Below the pieces are notes generated by a model. The model was given only the letters and a program-made list of their open reading frames with translations. It had not been told where the DNA came from and made no database searches. A program made the translations under genes and the position numbers. Of a stretch of DNA of 12,619 nucleotides, positions 1 through 6,504 are shown one piece after another. The DNA comes from Firmicutes bacterium UBA1393. Lineage in GTDB: Bacteria; Bacillota; DTU025. Each line of letters starts with the position of its first letter. Within the stretch, counting starts at the first letter, position 1. The DNA is taken from assembly GCA_002305255.1 (NCBI GenBank), contig DBQN01000010.1, positions 40,672 to 53,290 of the forward strand. Reading direction: 5' to 3'.

Positions 1-33
1 ACGTAAACGTCCGCGGATATTGACAGAATCGAG

Positions 34-62
34 GTATTACCGCCTATAGCTCGGCCGGTCAA
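34..62 (-). promoter_or_regulatory. Predicted sigma-A promoter, leftward
   Basis: On the minus strand, TTGACC (plus 57-62) and TAATAC (plus 34-39) are separated by exactly 17 bases (40-56). Both hexamers are close to the TTGACA/TATAAT consensus. Transcription would start near base 27 and leave the window on the left, which implies a divergent neighbour outside the window. A competing plus-strand reading (TTGACA 20-25, TATAGC 45-50) needs a 19-base spacer and is less good. Confidence 0.5.
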
Positions 63-231
63 GACAGCACCCTCGTACCGCAACGCGCAGAGCCGCGGCT
101 TCGTGATGCGCCCTCCCGGCGCGTCGCGCCGCCGCCCGGCCACCCGCCGGTTCCCTCCCCTTCTCCTTTGCCGCCCCCGGCGACCACCGCGCCGGACCCT
201 CGCCCTGACCGCCCCAGCCCACCACGGTAAA

Positions 232-260
232 TTGACGCTCGCTCGGCGCGATGGTACGAT
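232..260 (+). promoter_or_regulatory. Predicted sigma-A promoter for the histidine-phosphatase gene
   Basis: TTGACG (232-237), a 17-base spacer (238-254) and TACGAT (255-260) form a good sigma-A-type promoter. The predicted start is near 267, about 178 bases before the phosphatase ATG at 445. That is a long leader for a single small enzyme. No better promoter was seen closer to the gene. Confidence 0.55.
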
Positions 261-268
261 AGCATCGT
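256..268. promoter_or_regulatory. Candidate operator dyad over the -10 element
   Basis: ACGAT (256-260) and ATCGT (264-268) are a perfect 5-bp inverted repeat around a 3-base centre. The dyad covers most of the -10 hexamer and the predicted start. A repressor bound here would block RNA polymerase. The arms are short and could occur by chance, and no candidate regulator is visible next to it. Confidence 0.25.
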
Positions 269-444
269 CTCAAAGGGGCACTGACTGAGGCTGAGAGGCT
301 CCGCGGTCGTCGTCCAGTCGGTCTCGGCACTGTGAGGATATCGGTGCCGCCTGACAGTCTCACCTCATGGAACTCGTATCCGACGGTCATGATGGATATC
401 TGAGGCGGTGTGCGCCGACCGACGAGAAGGTGCTGATAGGATAG
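267..444 (+). promoter_or_regulatory. Long, possibly structured 5' leader of the phosphatase gene
   Basis: This is the predicted untranslated leader between the promoter at 232-260 and the start codon at 445. Possible pairings include CGGCAC (325-330) with GTGCCG (344-349), ACTGT (329-333) with ACAGT (354-358), GTGAG (332-336) with CTCAC (359-363), GTATCC (376-381) with GGATAT (394-399), and GGCG (404-407) with CGCC (413-416). GGCAC occurs at both 276-280 and 326-330, so two segments could compete for the same partner at 344-348. A TGAGGCT/AGAGGCT tandem lies at 286-300. I do not recognise a known riboswitch class. The function is unknown. Confidence 0.3.
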
Positions 445-1119
445 ATGCTGGTCTACGTAATTCGACACGCTGACACGGTTCAAGGTCGCGACGACGTGTT
501 TCGCGGGCGGGCCGACGTGCCCTTGAGTGATCTGGGCAGAGCGCAGGCTGCTGCATGCGCGCGGGCCCTCTCGAGCGAACGGCTTGAGGCGGTGTACTGC
601 GGTCCGCTGTCGAGGGCGCGCGACACTGGAGCTGCGATTGCGGCGCCGCACGGGCTTGAACCCATTGTCGAACCGGCCTTCGATGATGTACACATAGGAG
701 ACTGGGAAGGTCTCACCCTCGACGAAGTGGCCACCAGATGGCCCCGACAGTGGAGTGATTGGAGACTGACGCCCCACACCTTTGTGTTCCCCGGCGGCGA
801 GCGCCTTGATGACGTGCGGCACCGCGCCTGGTCGGCTCTGCGCGCCACCACCGCCGCCGCCGTGAACGGCAATGGCAACGGTAACGGCCCGGGGCAACGC
901 CGCGCTGCAGGTCGCTCCACCTCCGGCGCCCGGCCGCCCGCCATCGCCATTGTCACGCACCGCGCCGTGGCGAAGCTGCTTCTGCTCGCGGCAGTTGATG
1001 CCCCAACGTCCAGTTTCTGGCGCATCTCTCAGAATCCATGCGCCCTGAACCTACTTGAGCTGCGGTCGGATGGGAACTATACGATTCGCAGGGTGAACGA
1101 CACCTCCCATATCATGTGA
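445..1119 (+). CDS. Histidine phosphatase family protein (phosphoglycerate mutase/CobC-like)
   Basis: The 224-aa product belongs to the histidine phosphatase superfamily, cytoplasmic enzymes that transfer phosphate through a phospho-histidine. Seen in the sequence: an N-terminal RHADT motif with catalytic H8 and R7, the LSRARDTG block (55-62) with a phosphate-binding arginine, the GDWEGLT acidic block (85-91), and the second catalytic histidine in VTHR (H172). The substrate cannot be told. Phosphoglycerate, alpha-ribazole phosphate and sugar phosphates are all used in this family. Residues about 138-166 are an unusual low-complexity insert (four Asn-Gly pairs, then Arg/Ser/Pro-rich) just before the H172 strand. 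The ATG at 445 starts directly on the family's first beta strand. Ribosome binding is weak (AGGA at 438-441 or AAGG at 427-430), and a long leader precedes it. Confidence 0.85.
   Translation: MLVYVIRHADTVQGRDDVFRGRADVPLSDLGRAQAAACARALSSERLEAVYCGPLSRARDTGAAIAAPHGLEPIVEPAFDDVHIGDWEGLTLDEVATRWPRQWSDWRLTPHTFVFPGGERLDDVRHRAWSALRATTAAAVNGNGNGNGPGQRRAAGRSTSGARPPAIAIVTHRAVAKLLLLAAVDAPTSSFWRISQNPCALNLLELRSDGNYTIRRVNDTSHIM
865..888 (+). repeat. Short Asn-Gly codon repeat inside the phosphatase gene
   Basis: Eight codons alternate Asn and Gly four times (residues 141-148), with synonymous third-base changes (AAC/AAT, GGC/GGT). The synonymous variation shows it is not a fresh slippage product and may be kept at protein level as a flexible loop. 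Confidence 0.7.
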
Positions 1120-1128
1120 AACGCAAGA

Positions 1129-1159
1129 CGCCCGGCGCGCGTAGCCTGCGCGCCGGGCG
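1129..1159. terminator. GC-rich hairpin between convergent genes
   Basis: A perfect 12-bp inverted repeat (1129-1140 with 1148-1159) flanks a 7-base loop. It lies 9 bases after the phosphatase stop and about 78 bases beyond the stop of the convergent LysM gene. It could stop transcription from both sides. No clean T-run follows on either strand (GTTGGGTTT lies about 11 bases downstream on the plus strand), so termination would be imperfect or factor-aided. Confidence 0.55.
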
Positions 1160-1236
1160 CTGCCCGGATAGTTGGGTTTCGGGGGGTCGAGTAGGCCTCG
1201 GGCGATTCCGGTCGTAGACTGCGTGGACTACGTGGA

Positions 1237-2196
1237 CTATCGGCAGTTGGCCACAAGTCCGCCCAGCACAGGTCCGGGGAACACGCTGACGCTGCCGGAC
1301 CTGAAGAACGCCGCCGGTAGTGTGGCCACGGCTCCGCCGGCCCACACGTTGGTTCCGGGAGTGAGCTGCATCGGGATCTCGATGCGCTGGGCGTCCCAGG
1401 TGAACAGTGCGGTGTACCAGTTGGCTCCCAGCGGGACGGGCGACGGCAGGTTGGTGGCTGCCACCACTAGCTGGGTCGCTCCGGTCTGGTCGGTCCTGAC
1501 CCATACTGTTCCCCCTGCGGTAGGTGCAGGGCCAGTAAGAGACGGGGCCAGGGTGAATGAGCACGCGCGCGGCGTGACGGGCGCCTGAGGTATGCATATC
1601 GTCTGTCCGATGACCAGTCTGTTCGGATCCAGACCGGGGTTGGCCGCCATGATCGCCTGCACAGTCGTGCCGAAACGAGCGGCCAGCTGCCACAGAGTGT
1701 CGCCCGGGGCGATCACGTACAGTATGCCTCCCGGGCAGAACGGCGGCACCGGACCTGGCACAGGAATACAGATGACCTGACCAATCTGGAGGTTACGCGG
1801 ATCGATGCCGGGGTTAGCCCTGAGCAACGCTTCTACTGTGGTTCCAAACCTCTGCGCGAGCAGCCACAGTGTGTCGCCGCTTCGAATTACGTAAGGCGTG
1901 CCGCCTGGGCAGAATGTGGGCGGCGGAACCGGCGGAACCTGCCCCGGAATGCAGACGAGCTGCCCCACCCTGAGATTCCTGGGGTCTACACCGGGGTTAG
2001 CCGCCAGGACGGCCTCCAGGGATACGCCGAATCTGCGCGCCAGAGCGTAGAAAGTATCGCCAGGCCTGATCTCGTACAGGAACCCACCCGGACACGGTGG
2101 CACCTGGGTCGCCGTGGGCGATGACGCAGGGCCGGGGGCGGAGGCGGGTGCCTGGGCCTGAGCCGTTTCAACCTTTTCCTTCTCTTCATCTGGCAT
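1237..2196 (-). CDS. Triple LysM-domain protein, no classical signal peptide
   Basis: The 319-aa product has three LysM domains, about residues 41-84, 101-145 and 159-203. Each carries the YxIxxGDTxxxLAxRFG opening, the ANPGxDPxxLxxGQ middle and a CIP ending. LysM domains bind N-acetylglucosamine in peptidoglycan or chitin. Each repeat is preceded by CPGG, and the two cysteines of each unit are exactly 47 residues apart (C35/C82, C96/C143, C154/C201). The C-terminal 115 residues form an unrecognised, probably beta-rich domain with C212 and C318. The N-terminus is charged then Ala/Pro-rich (1-34) with no hydrophobic stretch, so classical export is not evident. Related Bacillota proteins of this layout include spore-coat or cortex-associated ones, so a spore location is possible but unproven. 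The start is supported by AGAGGAG about 9 bases upstream of the ATG. It diverges from the amylase gene across 107 bases. Confidence 0.88.
   Translation of the reverse strand: MPDEEKEKVETAQAQAPASAPGPASSPTATQVPPCPGGFLYEIRPGDTFYALARRFGVSLEAVLAANPGVDPRNLRVGQLVCIPGQVPPVPPPTFCPGGTPYVIRSGDTLWLLAQRFGTTVEALLRANPGIDPRNLQIGQVICIPVPGPVPPFCPGGILYVIAPGDTLWQLAARFGTTVQAIMAANPGLDPNRLVIGQTICIPQAPVTPRACSFTLAPSLTGPAPTAGGTVWVRTDQTGATQLVVAATNLPSPVPLGANWYTALFTWDAQRIEIPMQLTPGTNVWAGGAVATLPAAFFRSGSVSVFPGPVLGGLVANCR
1588..2094 (-). repeat. Three tandem Cys-bracketed LysM units
   Basis: The coding repeats run from C35 to the end of the third CIP motif (residue 203). The three units are homologous over their length, and the linkers between them are Pro-rich (for example 84-95 and 146-153). 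Spacing between the first cysteine and the CIP cysteine is the same in all three (47 residues). Units 2 and 3 share the RFGTTV segment, while unit 1 has RFGVSL, suggesting that 2 and 3 are the more recent duplicates. Confidence 0.8.
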
Positions 2197-2303
2197 GGGC
2201 TTTCACTCCTCTGGGATGAGTCTGATGCAACATATGCGAACCGGAACCATTCTGCATCGTGCTGAAGGCACAGTGCAGCCGGAGCGAAAGCGAGGCGCGG
2301 TAG

Positions 2304-4103
2304 ATGCATAGAGGATTGGTCCATTTCCCCTACGACCCCATGGCCTACCCTGTGGGCCCCGACACCGTGGAGGTAGTGCTCCGTGCGCCGGCTCGCAGCC
2401 TCATCGACGTGCAGCTGGCCTTCACCGATAGGTTCACGCCCACGGCGCAACCCCAGGTGGTGCAGATGAGACTCACGGGCTCAGGCGATGAGTTCGATTA
2501 CTACATCGGCCGGATGTCGCTGAAATACGGTAGATTCCAGTACTACTTCATCCTCAACACGTGTGAAGGGCTGCTCTACTTCGGGCAGCACGGCGTGTAC
2601 CAGTCGCCCGACCGCCGAGAACCCTGGAACTTCGGATTCCACTTCCCCTACCTGTGGTGGCGAAACGACGGGGCCGACAACCCTCCCGCGTGGGCGCAGG
2701 ACGCCGTGGTATATCAGGTGTTTGTGGAGAGGTTCGGCAACGGCGACAAGTCCAATGATCCGCCGGGCACCGGCGATTGGTATGCCACACCACGCACTGA
2801 CTCTTTCGCAGGCGGCGATCTTCAGGGCATCATCGATCACCTTGATCACATAGCGGCGCTCGGGGCCAACTGTCTGTACTTGACCCCGATATTCCAGTCT
2901 CCCAGCAACCACAAGTACGACACAACCGACTACAGCAAGATCGACCCCCATTTCGGCGATGAGAAGCTGGCACGGAAGATGGTCGACAAGTGCCATGCCC
3001 GCGGTATCAGAGTGGTGCTGGATGCGGTGTTCAACCACAGCGGCCACATGTTCTTCGCGTTCCAAGACGTGGTGGCTCGGGGAGAGGAGTCACCCTATGT
3101 AGACTGGTTCAACATAGAGAGCCTCCCAGTTAGGATACAGCCGAGGCCGAACTATGAGACGTTCTCTATCGACGTGTGGACAATGCCGAAGCTTCGCACC
3201 GACAATCCTGAGGTGCGAGACTACCTGCTCGGCGTGGCCGAACACTGGACCCGCACCCTCGACATCGATGGCTGGCGTCTCGACGTCGCCGACGAGGTGG
3301 ATCCTGAGTTCTGGCGGGCGTTCCGTAAGCACATCCGCGCCATCAAGCCTGACGCCCTCATCCTCGGCGAAGTGCACCACGACGCCACCCCGTTTCTAAG
3401 AGGCGATCAGTTCGACTCAGTCATGAACTACCTCTGGCGCAGGGCATGCCTTGACTACTTCGCTCGCCGCACCTCGGGAACGTCACGCTTCGCGCATGAC
3501 CTGTTGCTCGTGCGAACGAGATACAAGCGTTCGGTGACGTATGCCTTATGGAACCTGCTGGGCTCTCACGACAAGGAGAGGATCCTCACAAAGTGCGGAG
3601 GCGACGTGCGCCGCGAGATGCTGGCAGTGCTGTTCCAGTTCACCTACGTGGGTGCTCCCTACATCTATTACGGCGACGAGATAGGCATGGAGGGCGGCAA
3701 TGACCCCGACTGCCGCGGTTCGATGATATGGGACACGGCCAGGTGGAACATGCGCCTTCTGGAGCACTACCGGTCACTTGCGGCATTGAGGCGCGACAAG
3801 CCTGCACTGCGCCGTGGCGAGGTTGTGGCTCTCATGTCAGACGGGCCACGTAGCCCGCTGGTGTTCGCAAGGTGGGATGAGATGAGCTGCCTGATAGTGG
3901 CACTGAACAACACTGACGGACCGTCGGCCGTGGATATGAAGACGATCCGCGAGAAGATGCAACGCTACGCACCGCTCAGGCAGTGGGCCGGAGGCCGGGC
4001 TGACCTGGTATTTGCCCTGGCCCCCGACAACGTGGAAGTATCATGTATGGGAAGCCTGCTCAATCTGCCTGCCATGGGCGGAGCGGTACTAGAGATGAGC
4101 TGA
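2304..4103 (+). CDS. GH13 alpha-glucan hydrolase, neopullulanase/cyclomaltodextrinase type
   Basis: The 599-aa product is a GH13 glycosidase likely to hydrolyse cyclomaltodextrins, pullulan or maltooligosaccharides. Layout: an N-terminal beta domain (about 1-125, CBM34-like), the catalytic barrel (about 130-490) and a C-terminal beta domain (about 500-599). The conserved regions are visible: DAVFNH (240-245), GWRLDVADE with nucleophile D327, GEVHHD with acid/base E356, and GSHD with D423. MPKL (294-297) matches the MPKL(N) signature of the neopullulanase/maltogenic amylase subfamily (GH13_20), though Asn is replaced by Arg. There is no signal peptide, so the enzyme is cytoplasmic and would act on imported oligosaccharides. 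Length is normal for the subfamily. The ATG at 2304 has GAGG 8 bases upstream and keeps the full N-terminal domain. No sugar transporter or LacI regulator is adjacent. The last 15 bases overlap the convergent permease gene. Confidence 0.9.
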   Translation: MHRGLVHFPYDPMAYPVGPDTVEVVLRAPARSLIDVQLAFTDRFTPTAQPQVVQMRLTGSGDEFDYYIGRMSLKYGRFQYYFILNTCEGLLYFGQHGVYQSPDRREPWNFGFHFPYLWWRNDGADNPPAWAQDAVVYQVFVERFGNGDKSNDPPGTGDWYATPRTDSFAGGDLQGIIDHLDHIAALGANCLYLTPIFQSPSNHKYDTTDYSKIDPHFGDEKLARKMVDKCHARGIRVVLDAVFNHSGHMFFAFQDVVARGEESPYVDWFNIESLPVRIQPRPNYETFSIDVWTMPKLRTDNPEVRDYLLGVAEHWTRTLDIDGWRLDVADEVDPEFWRAFRKHIRAIKPDALILGEVHHDATPFLRGDQFDSVMNYLWRRACLDYFARRTSGTSRFAHDLLLVRTRYKRSVTYALWNLLGSHDKERILTKCGGDVRREMLAVLFQFTYVGAPYIYYGDEIGMEGGNDPDCRGSMIWDTARWNMRLLEHYRSLAALRRDKPALRRGEVVALMSDGPRSPLVFARWDEMSCLIVALNNTDGPSAVDMKTIREKMQRYAPLRQWAGGRADLVFALAPDNVEVSCMGSLLNLPAMGGAVLEMS

Positions 4104-5339
4104 GGCCCTCTCCCTGCTCATGAGAAGCGTGACTGAAACGATCGCTACCGCGAACCCGAGCTGAATCAGGATCGACTGATACACCGGCGCCAGCGCGGCC
4201 GCATCGAGACGTGTCAGCGCCGTTATGGCATCGTTCGCCCTGACATACCAGTACGCCGGCAGGAACTTGCTCACGCTGAGTACCGACGGGCTCATGACGG
4301 ACTGCGGCACGAACACGCCAGACAGGAAGCTCATGCCCAGAGCGATTACGTTCACCGCTGCCGATAGCCCGCTCCCGGTGCGCACGAAGCTGCCCACTGC
4401 GAGCCCAACCGCTGCCGCAACCACCGTGAATGCCAGGGAGTTGGCAATGTAGTATGGGAACAGACCTGAACTGAGCAGCTTGTTGCCGTAGATGATCACT
4501 GAGAACACGGCCAGCAAGATCCAGCACGCCAGGGAGAAGACCGCGTGCCCCGCAACGAGCGAGACGTTCATGCGCCAGCTCGGCATCGGTGTACACATGG
4601 TGCGCAGATGAACCTGGCGTTTGTTGAAGGCCATCATTATCGAGCTGATCCCGCTGATCGCCATGGCCAGCAGCGCATACGACATGTACGCGAAGTAGTA
4701 CGAGTAAGCCTGCGAGCTCTTCACGCCGCCTGTCGAGGCTGCGATGCTGGTCGTGGTGACCTCCACCGTGCCGGTGAGGTCGGCCCTGACGGCGGCCACC
4801 AGCCGGCTCTGCCAGGTCAGGGTTGCTGACGCCCGCGTCCTGTCGGCGCCCTGTGCGTCAACATCCGCGCTCGTGTCGGTGTCAGCACGGGTGCCGTAGT
4901 CCCGATGCAGCCGCGCGGCATTGAGGAACTTGTCGATGCGCATATCGATATACCTGCTGCTGGAGGCCCCCGGCGCGATGACCTTGTCGACTATGGCCTC
5001 TTCGCCTGCCATGAACGTCTCTGAGAAGCCCTCCGGTATGATGGCGATGTAATCGACGTTTCGCCAGAACAGCGCATCCTGCAGCTTCTCCTCGTCATCC
5101 GGAAACTCCATCACCGTGTAGACTTCAGCCAGGTACTCGCTGAGTCCCTCAGCCAGCGGGGAGCCGGCATCGCGGTTGATCACGGTAATGGGAGTCCTGG
5201 TCTCGACGAAACCCGTCGCTCCACCTGACGGCGCCATCATAGTGACCATCACCGAAATGCCCAGGAATATGGCGGTGGTGACGGCCAGGGCTCCTATCGA
5301 AGCGCGTATTATCCTGAAGTAAGTCTTAAAGACTTGCAT
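4089..5339 (-). CDS. ABC-2 type permease, second of pair (LnrN/YfiN-like)
   Basis: This 416-aa membrane protein is the last gene of a three-gene ABC exporter operon. By eye it has one N-terminal membrane helix (about 15-36), a large extracytoplasmic domain (about 37-210) and five C-terminal helices (about 215-236, 262-285, 296-318, 326-347, 386-407). This is the ABC-2 membrane (type 3) topology. It should pair with the upstream permease and the ATPase to pump a hydrophobic or amphipathic compound out of the membrane. The ATG has a strong GAGGAGGGAG site just upstream and overlaps the preceding permease gene by 14 bases, so translation is probably coupled. Its 3' end overlaps the amylase gene tail-to-tail by 15 bases with no terminator between. 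An Asp/Ala/Thr-rich stretch (about 152-170) lies within the external domain. Confidence 0.85.
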   Translation of the reverse strand: MQVFKTYFRIIRASIGALAVTTAIFLGISVMVTMMAPSGGATGFVETRTPITVINRDAGSPLAEGLSEYLAEVYTVMEFPDDEEKLQDALFWRNVDYIAIIPEGFSETFMAGEEAIVDKVIAPGASSSRYIDMRIDKFLNAARLHRDYGTRADTDTSADVDAQGADRTRASATLTWQSRLVAAVRADLTGTVEVTTTSIAASTGGVKSSQAYSYYFAYMSYALLAMAISGISSIMMAFNKRQVHLRTMCTPMPSWRMNVSLVAGHAVFSLACWILLAVFSVIIYGNKLLSSGLFPYYIANSLAFTVVAAAVGLAVGSFVRTGSGLSAAVNVIALGMSFLSGVFVPQSVMSPSVLSVSKFLPAYWYVRANDAITALTRLDAAALAPVYQSILIQLGFAVAIVSVTLLMSRERASAHL

Positions 5340-6483
5340 ACCTCTCCCTCCTCAGCTGCAGGTAGCTTACGATGCACATCACTGCCGAGATCGCGACCAG
5401 AATGCCTATGTTCAGGAAGAACCTGCGATGGTTGTCGAACACGTAGAGGCTGTAGAACGCGTCAGATATGAGCGCCGCCGGGTTGATGTATGACAGCACC
5501 GGCACGTTCCGGGCGACGATGTCTTTCATGACTGAGAACATCAGACCCGCCAGGAAGCTCATTGCCATGCTAGTGCCGATCAGCACTCCTACCTTCATCG
5601 ACTCTGACTTGTGGAACATGGTGCCGATGAGCGTGCCAAGAGATACTCCCGCAAAGCAGCCTGCCAGTGTGGTCAGTATCACGTAACCCAACTGATCACC
5701 AATGTCGACCCTCAGCACCAACATGATGTATGCCAGCAGCACCAGCATCTCGCCGAAGGCCACCACCAGACCTGCCGCCCAGTCGCACATCACGACGAGC
5801 ATCTTGTGGGTGGGCGCAACCGACCGCCGGGCCCCGTGGGCTGACTGGTCTGCCTGGACCTCTGTGGAGTTGCGCATGCCCCAGAACCCACTGTAAAGGC
5901 AAGCCATGGCGATCAGAGCGTAGAAGTAGGGCATCGACCAGTCAGGCATCCGATTTCCGAACGACACTTCTCTCGTATGAGCGACACGCTCCCCAACCGC
6001 TGTGAGCAGCTCGAACATGGCGAAGGGGTTCTGCCCGGCGATGCTCATAACTGTCGCCGATGTGTGCACGTACTCCTCCAGCACCGCCTTGAGCAGACTC
6101 TGCGGCAGACCTGATCCGGCCACCTCAAGGCTCACCGAGTTCTCAGGGCCCACGGAGATCACCCCGGCCACCTCTCCCTCCGCCAGCATGCGGCCGGCTT
6201 CGGCGGGATCCGGTGTCACAGTAAGGATCAGCAGCCTCTCAGTGCCTGGATCCGATAGCGCCTTCAGCATCGTCCGAAACGGGACGTTCGTGTCATAGTA
6301 CTGGTTCTCCACCACTGCCGCGCGGATCGGCTCGAATCCTCCCGTGCCATCGCTGCCCATGAGGTTTCCGAATCCGAAGTAGAACAGGGCTCCTAGGAGA
6401 ATCGGAAACACGAGGGTCCAGAAGAGCAACTCCTTGTCGCGCAGCAGGCACTTGAGTCTGTATGAAAACACATGCATTGCCAT
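5326..6483 (-). CDS. ABC-2 type permease, first of pair (LnrM/YfiM-like)
   Basis: The 385-aa product has the same topology as its partner: a short cytoplasmic start with a basic patch, a membrane helix (about 20-39), a long external domain (about 40-185) and five C-terminal helices (about 186-203, 235-257, 266-288, 297-317, 355-374). It is the likely partner of the neighbouring permease in an exporter heterodimer. Start choice: the longest frame begins at a GTG at 6495, but that codon overlaps the ribosome binding site. AAAAGGAG is followed 11 bases later by the ATG at 6483, which I prefer; another in-frame ATG lies at 6477. The gene begins 21 bases after the ATPase stop and overlaps the next gene by 14 bases, so all three are one transcription unit. 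Confidence 0.85.
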   Translation of the reverse strand: MAMHVFSYRLKCLLRDKELLFWTLVFPILLGALFYFGFGNLMGSDGTGGFEPIRAAVVENQYYDTNVPFRTMLKALSDPGTERLLILTVTPDPAEAGRMLAEGEVAGVISVGPENSVSLEVAGSGLPQSLLKAVLEEYVHTSATVMSIAGQNPFAMFELLTAVGERVAHTREVSFGNRMPDWSMPYFYALIAMACLYSGFWGMRNSTEVQADQSAHGARRSVAPTHKMLVVMCDWAAGLVVAFGEMLVLLAYIMLVLRVDIGDQLGYVILTTLAGCFAGVSLGTLIGTMFHKSESMKVGVLIGTSMAMSFLAGLMFSVMKDIVARNVPVLSYINPAALISDAFYSLYVFDNHRRFFLNIGILVAISAVMCIVSYLQLRRERYASL

Positions 6484-6504
6484 GCCTGTCGTCACTCCTT
6501 TTCG

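Larger units (their letters stand above)
1..444. other. Gene-poor intergenic region at left edge
   Basis: I find no convincing protein gene in these 444 bases. The open frames here are GC-driven and give Arg/Pro/Ala-rich low-complexity translations with no recognisable fold. Visible contents are a leftward sigma-A-type promoter (34-62), a very C-rich stretch on the plus strand (about 130-225), a rightward promoter (232-260) and a leader that could fold (267-444). There are also perfect GC palindromes at 91-100 and 118-130, neither followed by a T-run. One frame open from base 2 ends at a stop at 47-49. It could be the last residues of an upstream gene, but nothing supports that. Confidence 0.6.

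Noticed and set aside
274..300. TPP-riboswitch-like text (GGGGCAC followed by GCTGAGAG)
   Set aside because: The first conserved block looks suggestive, but the required second half (ACCTGAT followed by a GGATAATGCC-like segment) is absent downstream, the intervening helix cannot form, and the downstream gene is not a thiamine gene.
322..366. Cobalamin-riboswitch-like GGCACTGTGAG near a CobC-like gene
   Set aside because: Only a short match. The GGTGAAA-type core, the GGGAAGG segment and the final B12-box pattern are not found in the expected order.
37..960. Long minus-strand open frame (307 aa) opposite the phosphatase gene
   Set aside because: A GC-driven shadow. Its product is low-complexity, rich in Arg, Gly and Ala, with no recognisable fold, and it runs opposite a gene with clear catalytic motifs.
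1112..1693. Alternative minus-strand frame overlapping the LysM gene
   Set aside because: The overlapping frame contains perfect LysM repeats and a good ribosome binding site. This frame encodes an unstructured Arg/Gly/His-rich sequence.
2197..2303. CATATGTT upstream of the LysM gene as a sporulation sigma (E/K) -10 element
   Set aside because: The -10-like match is present on the minus strand, but no fitting -35 lies at the correct distance. It is too weak to call, although it would fit a spore role.
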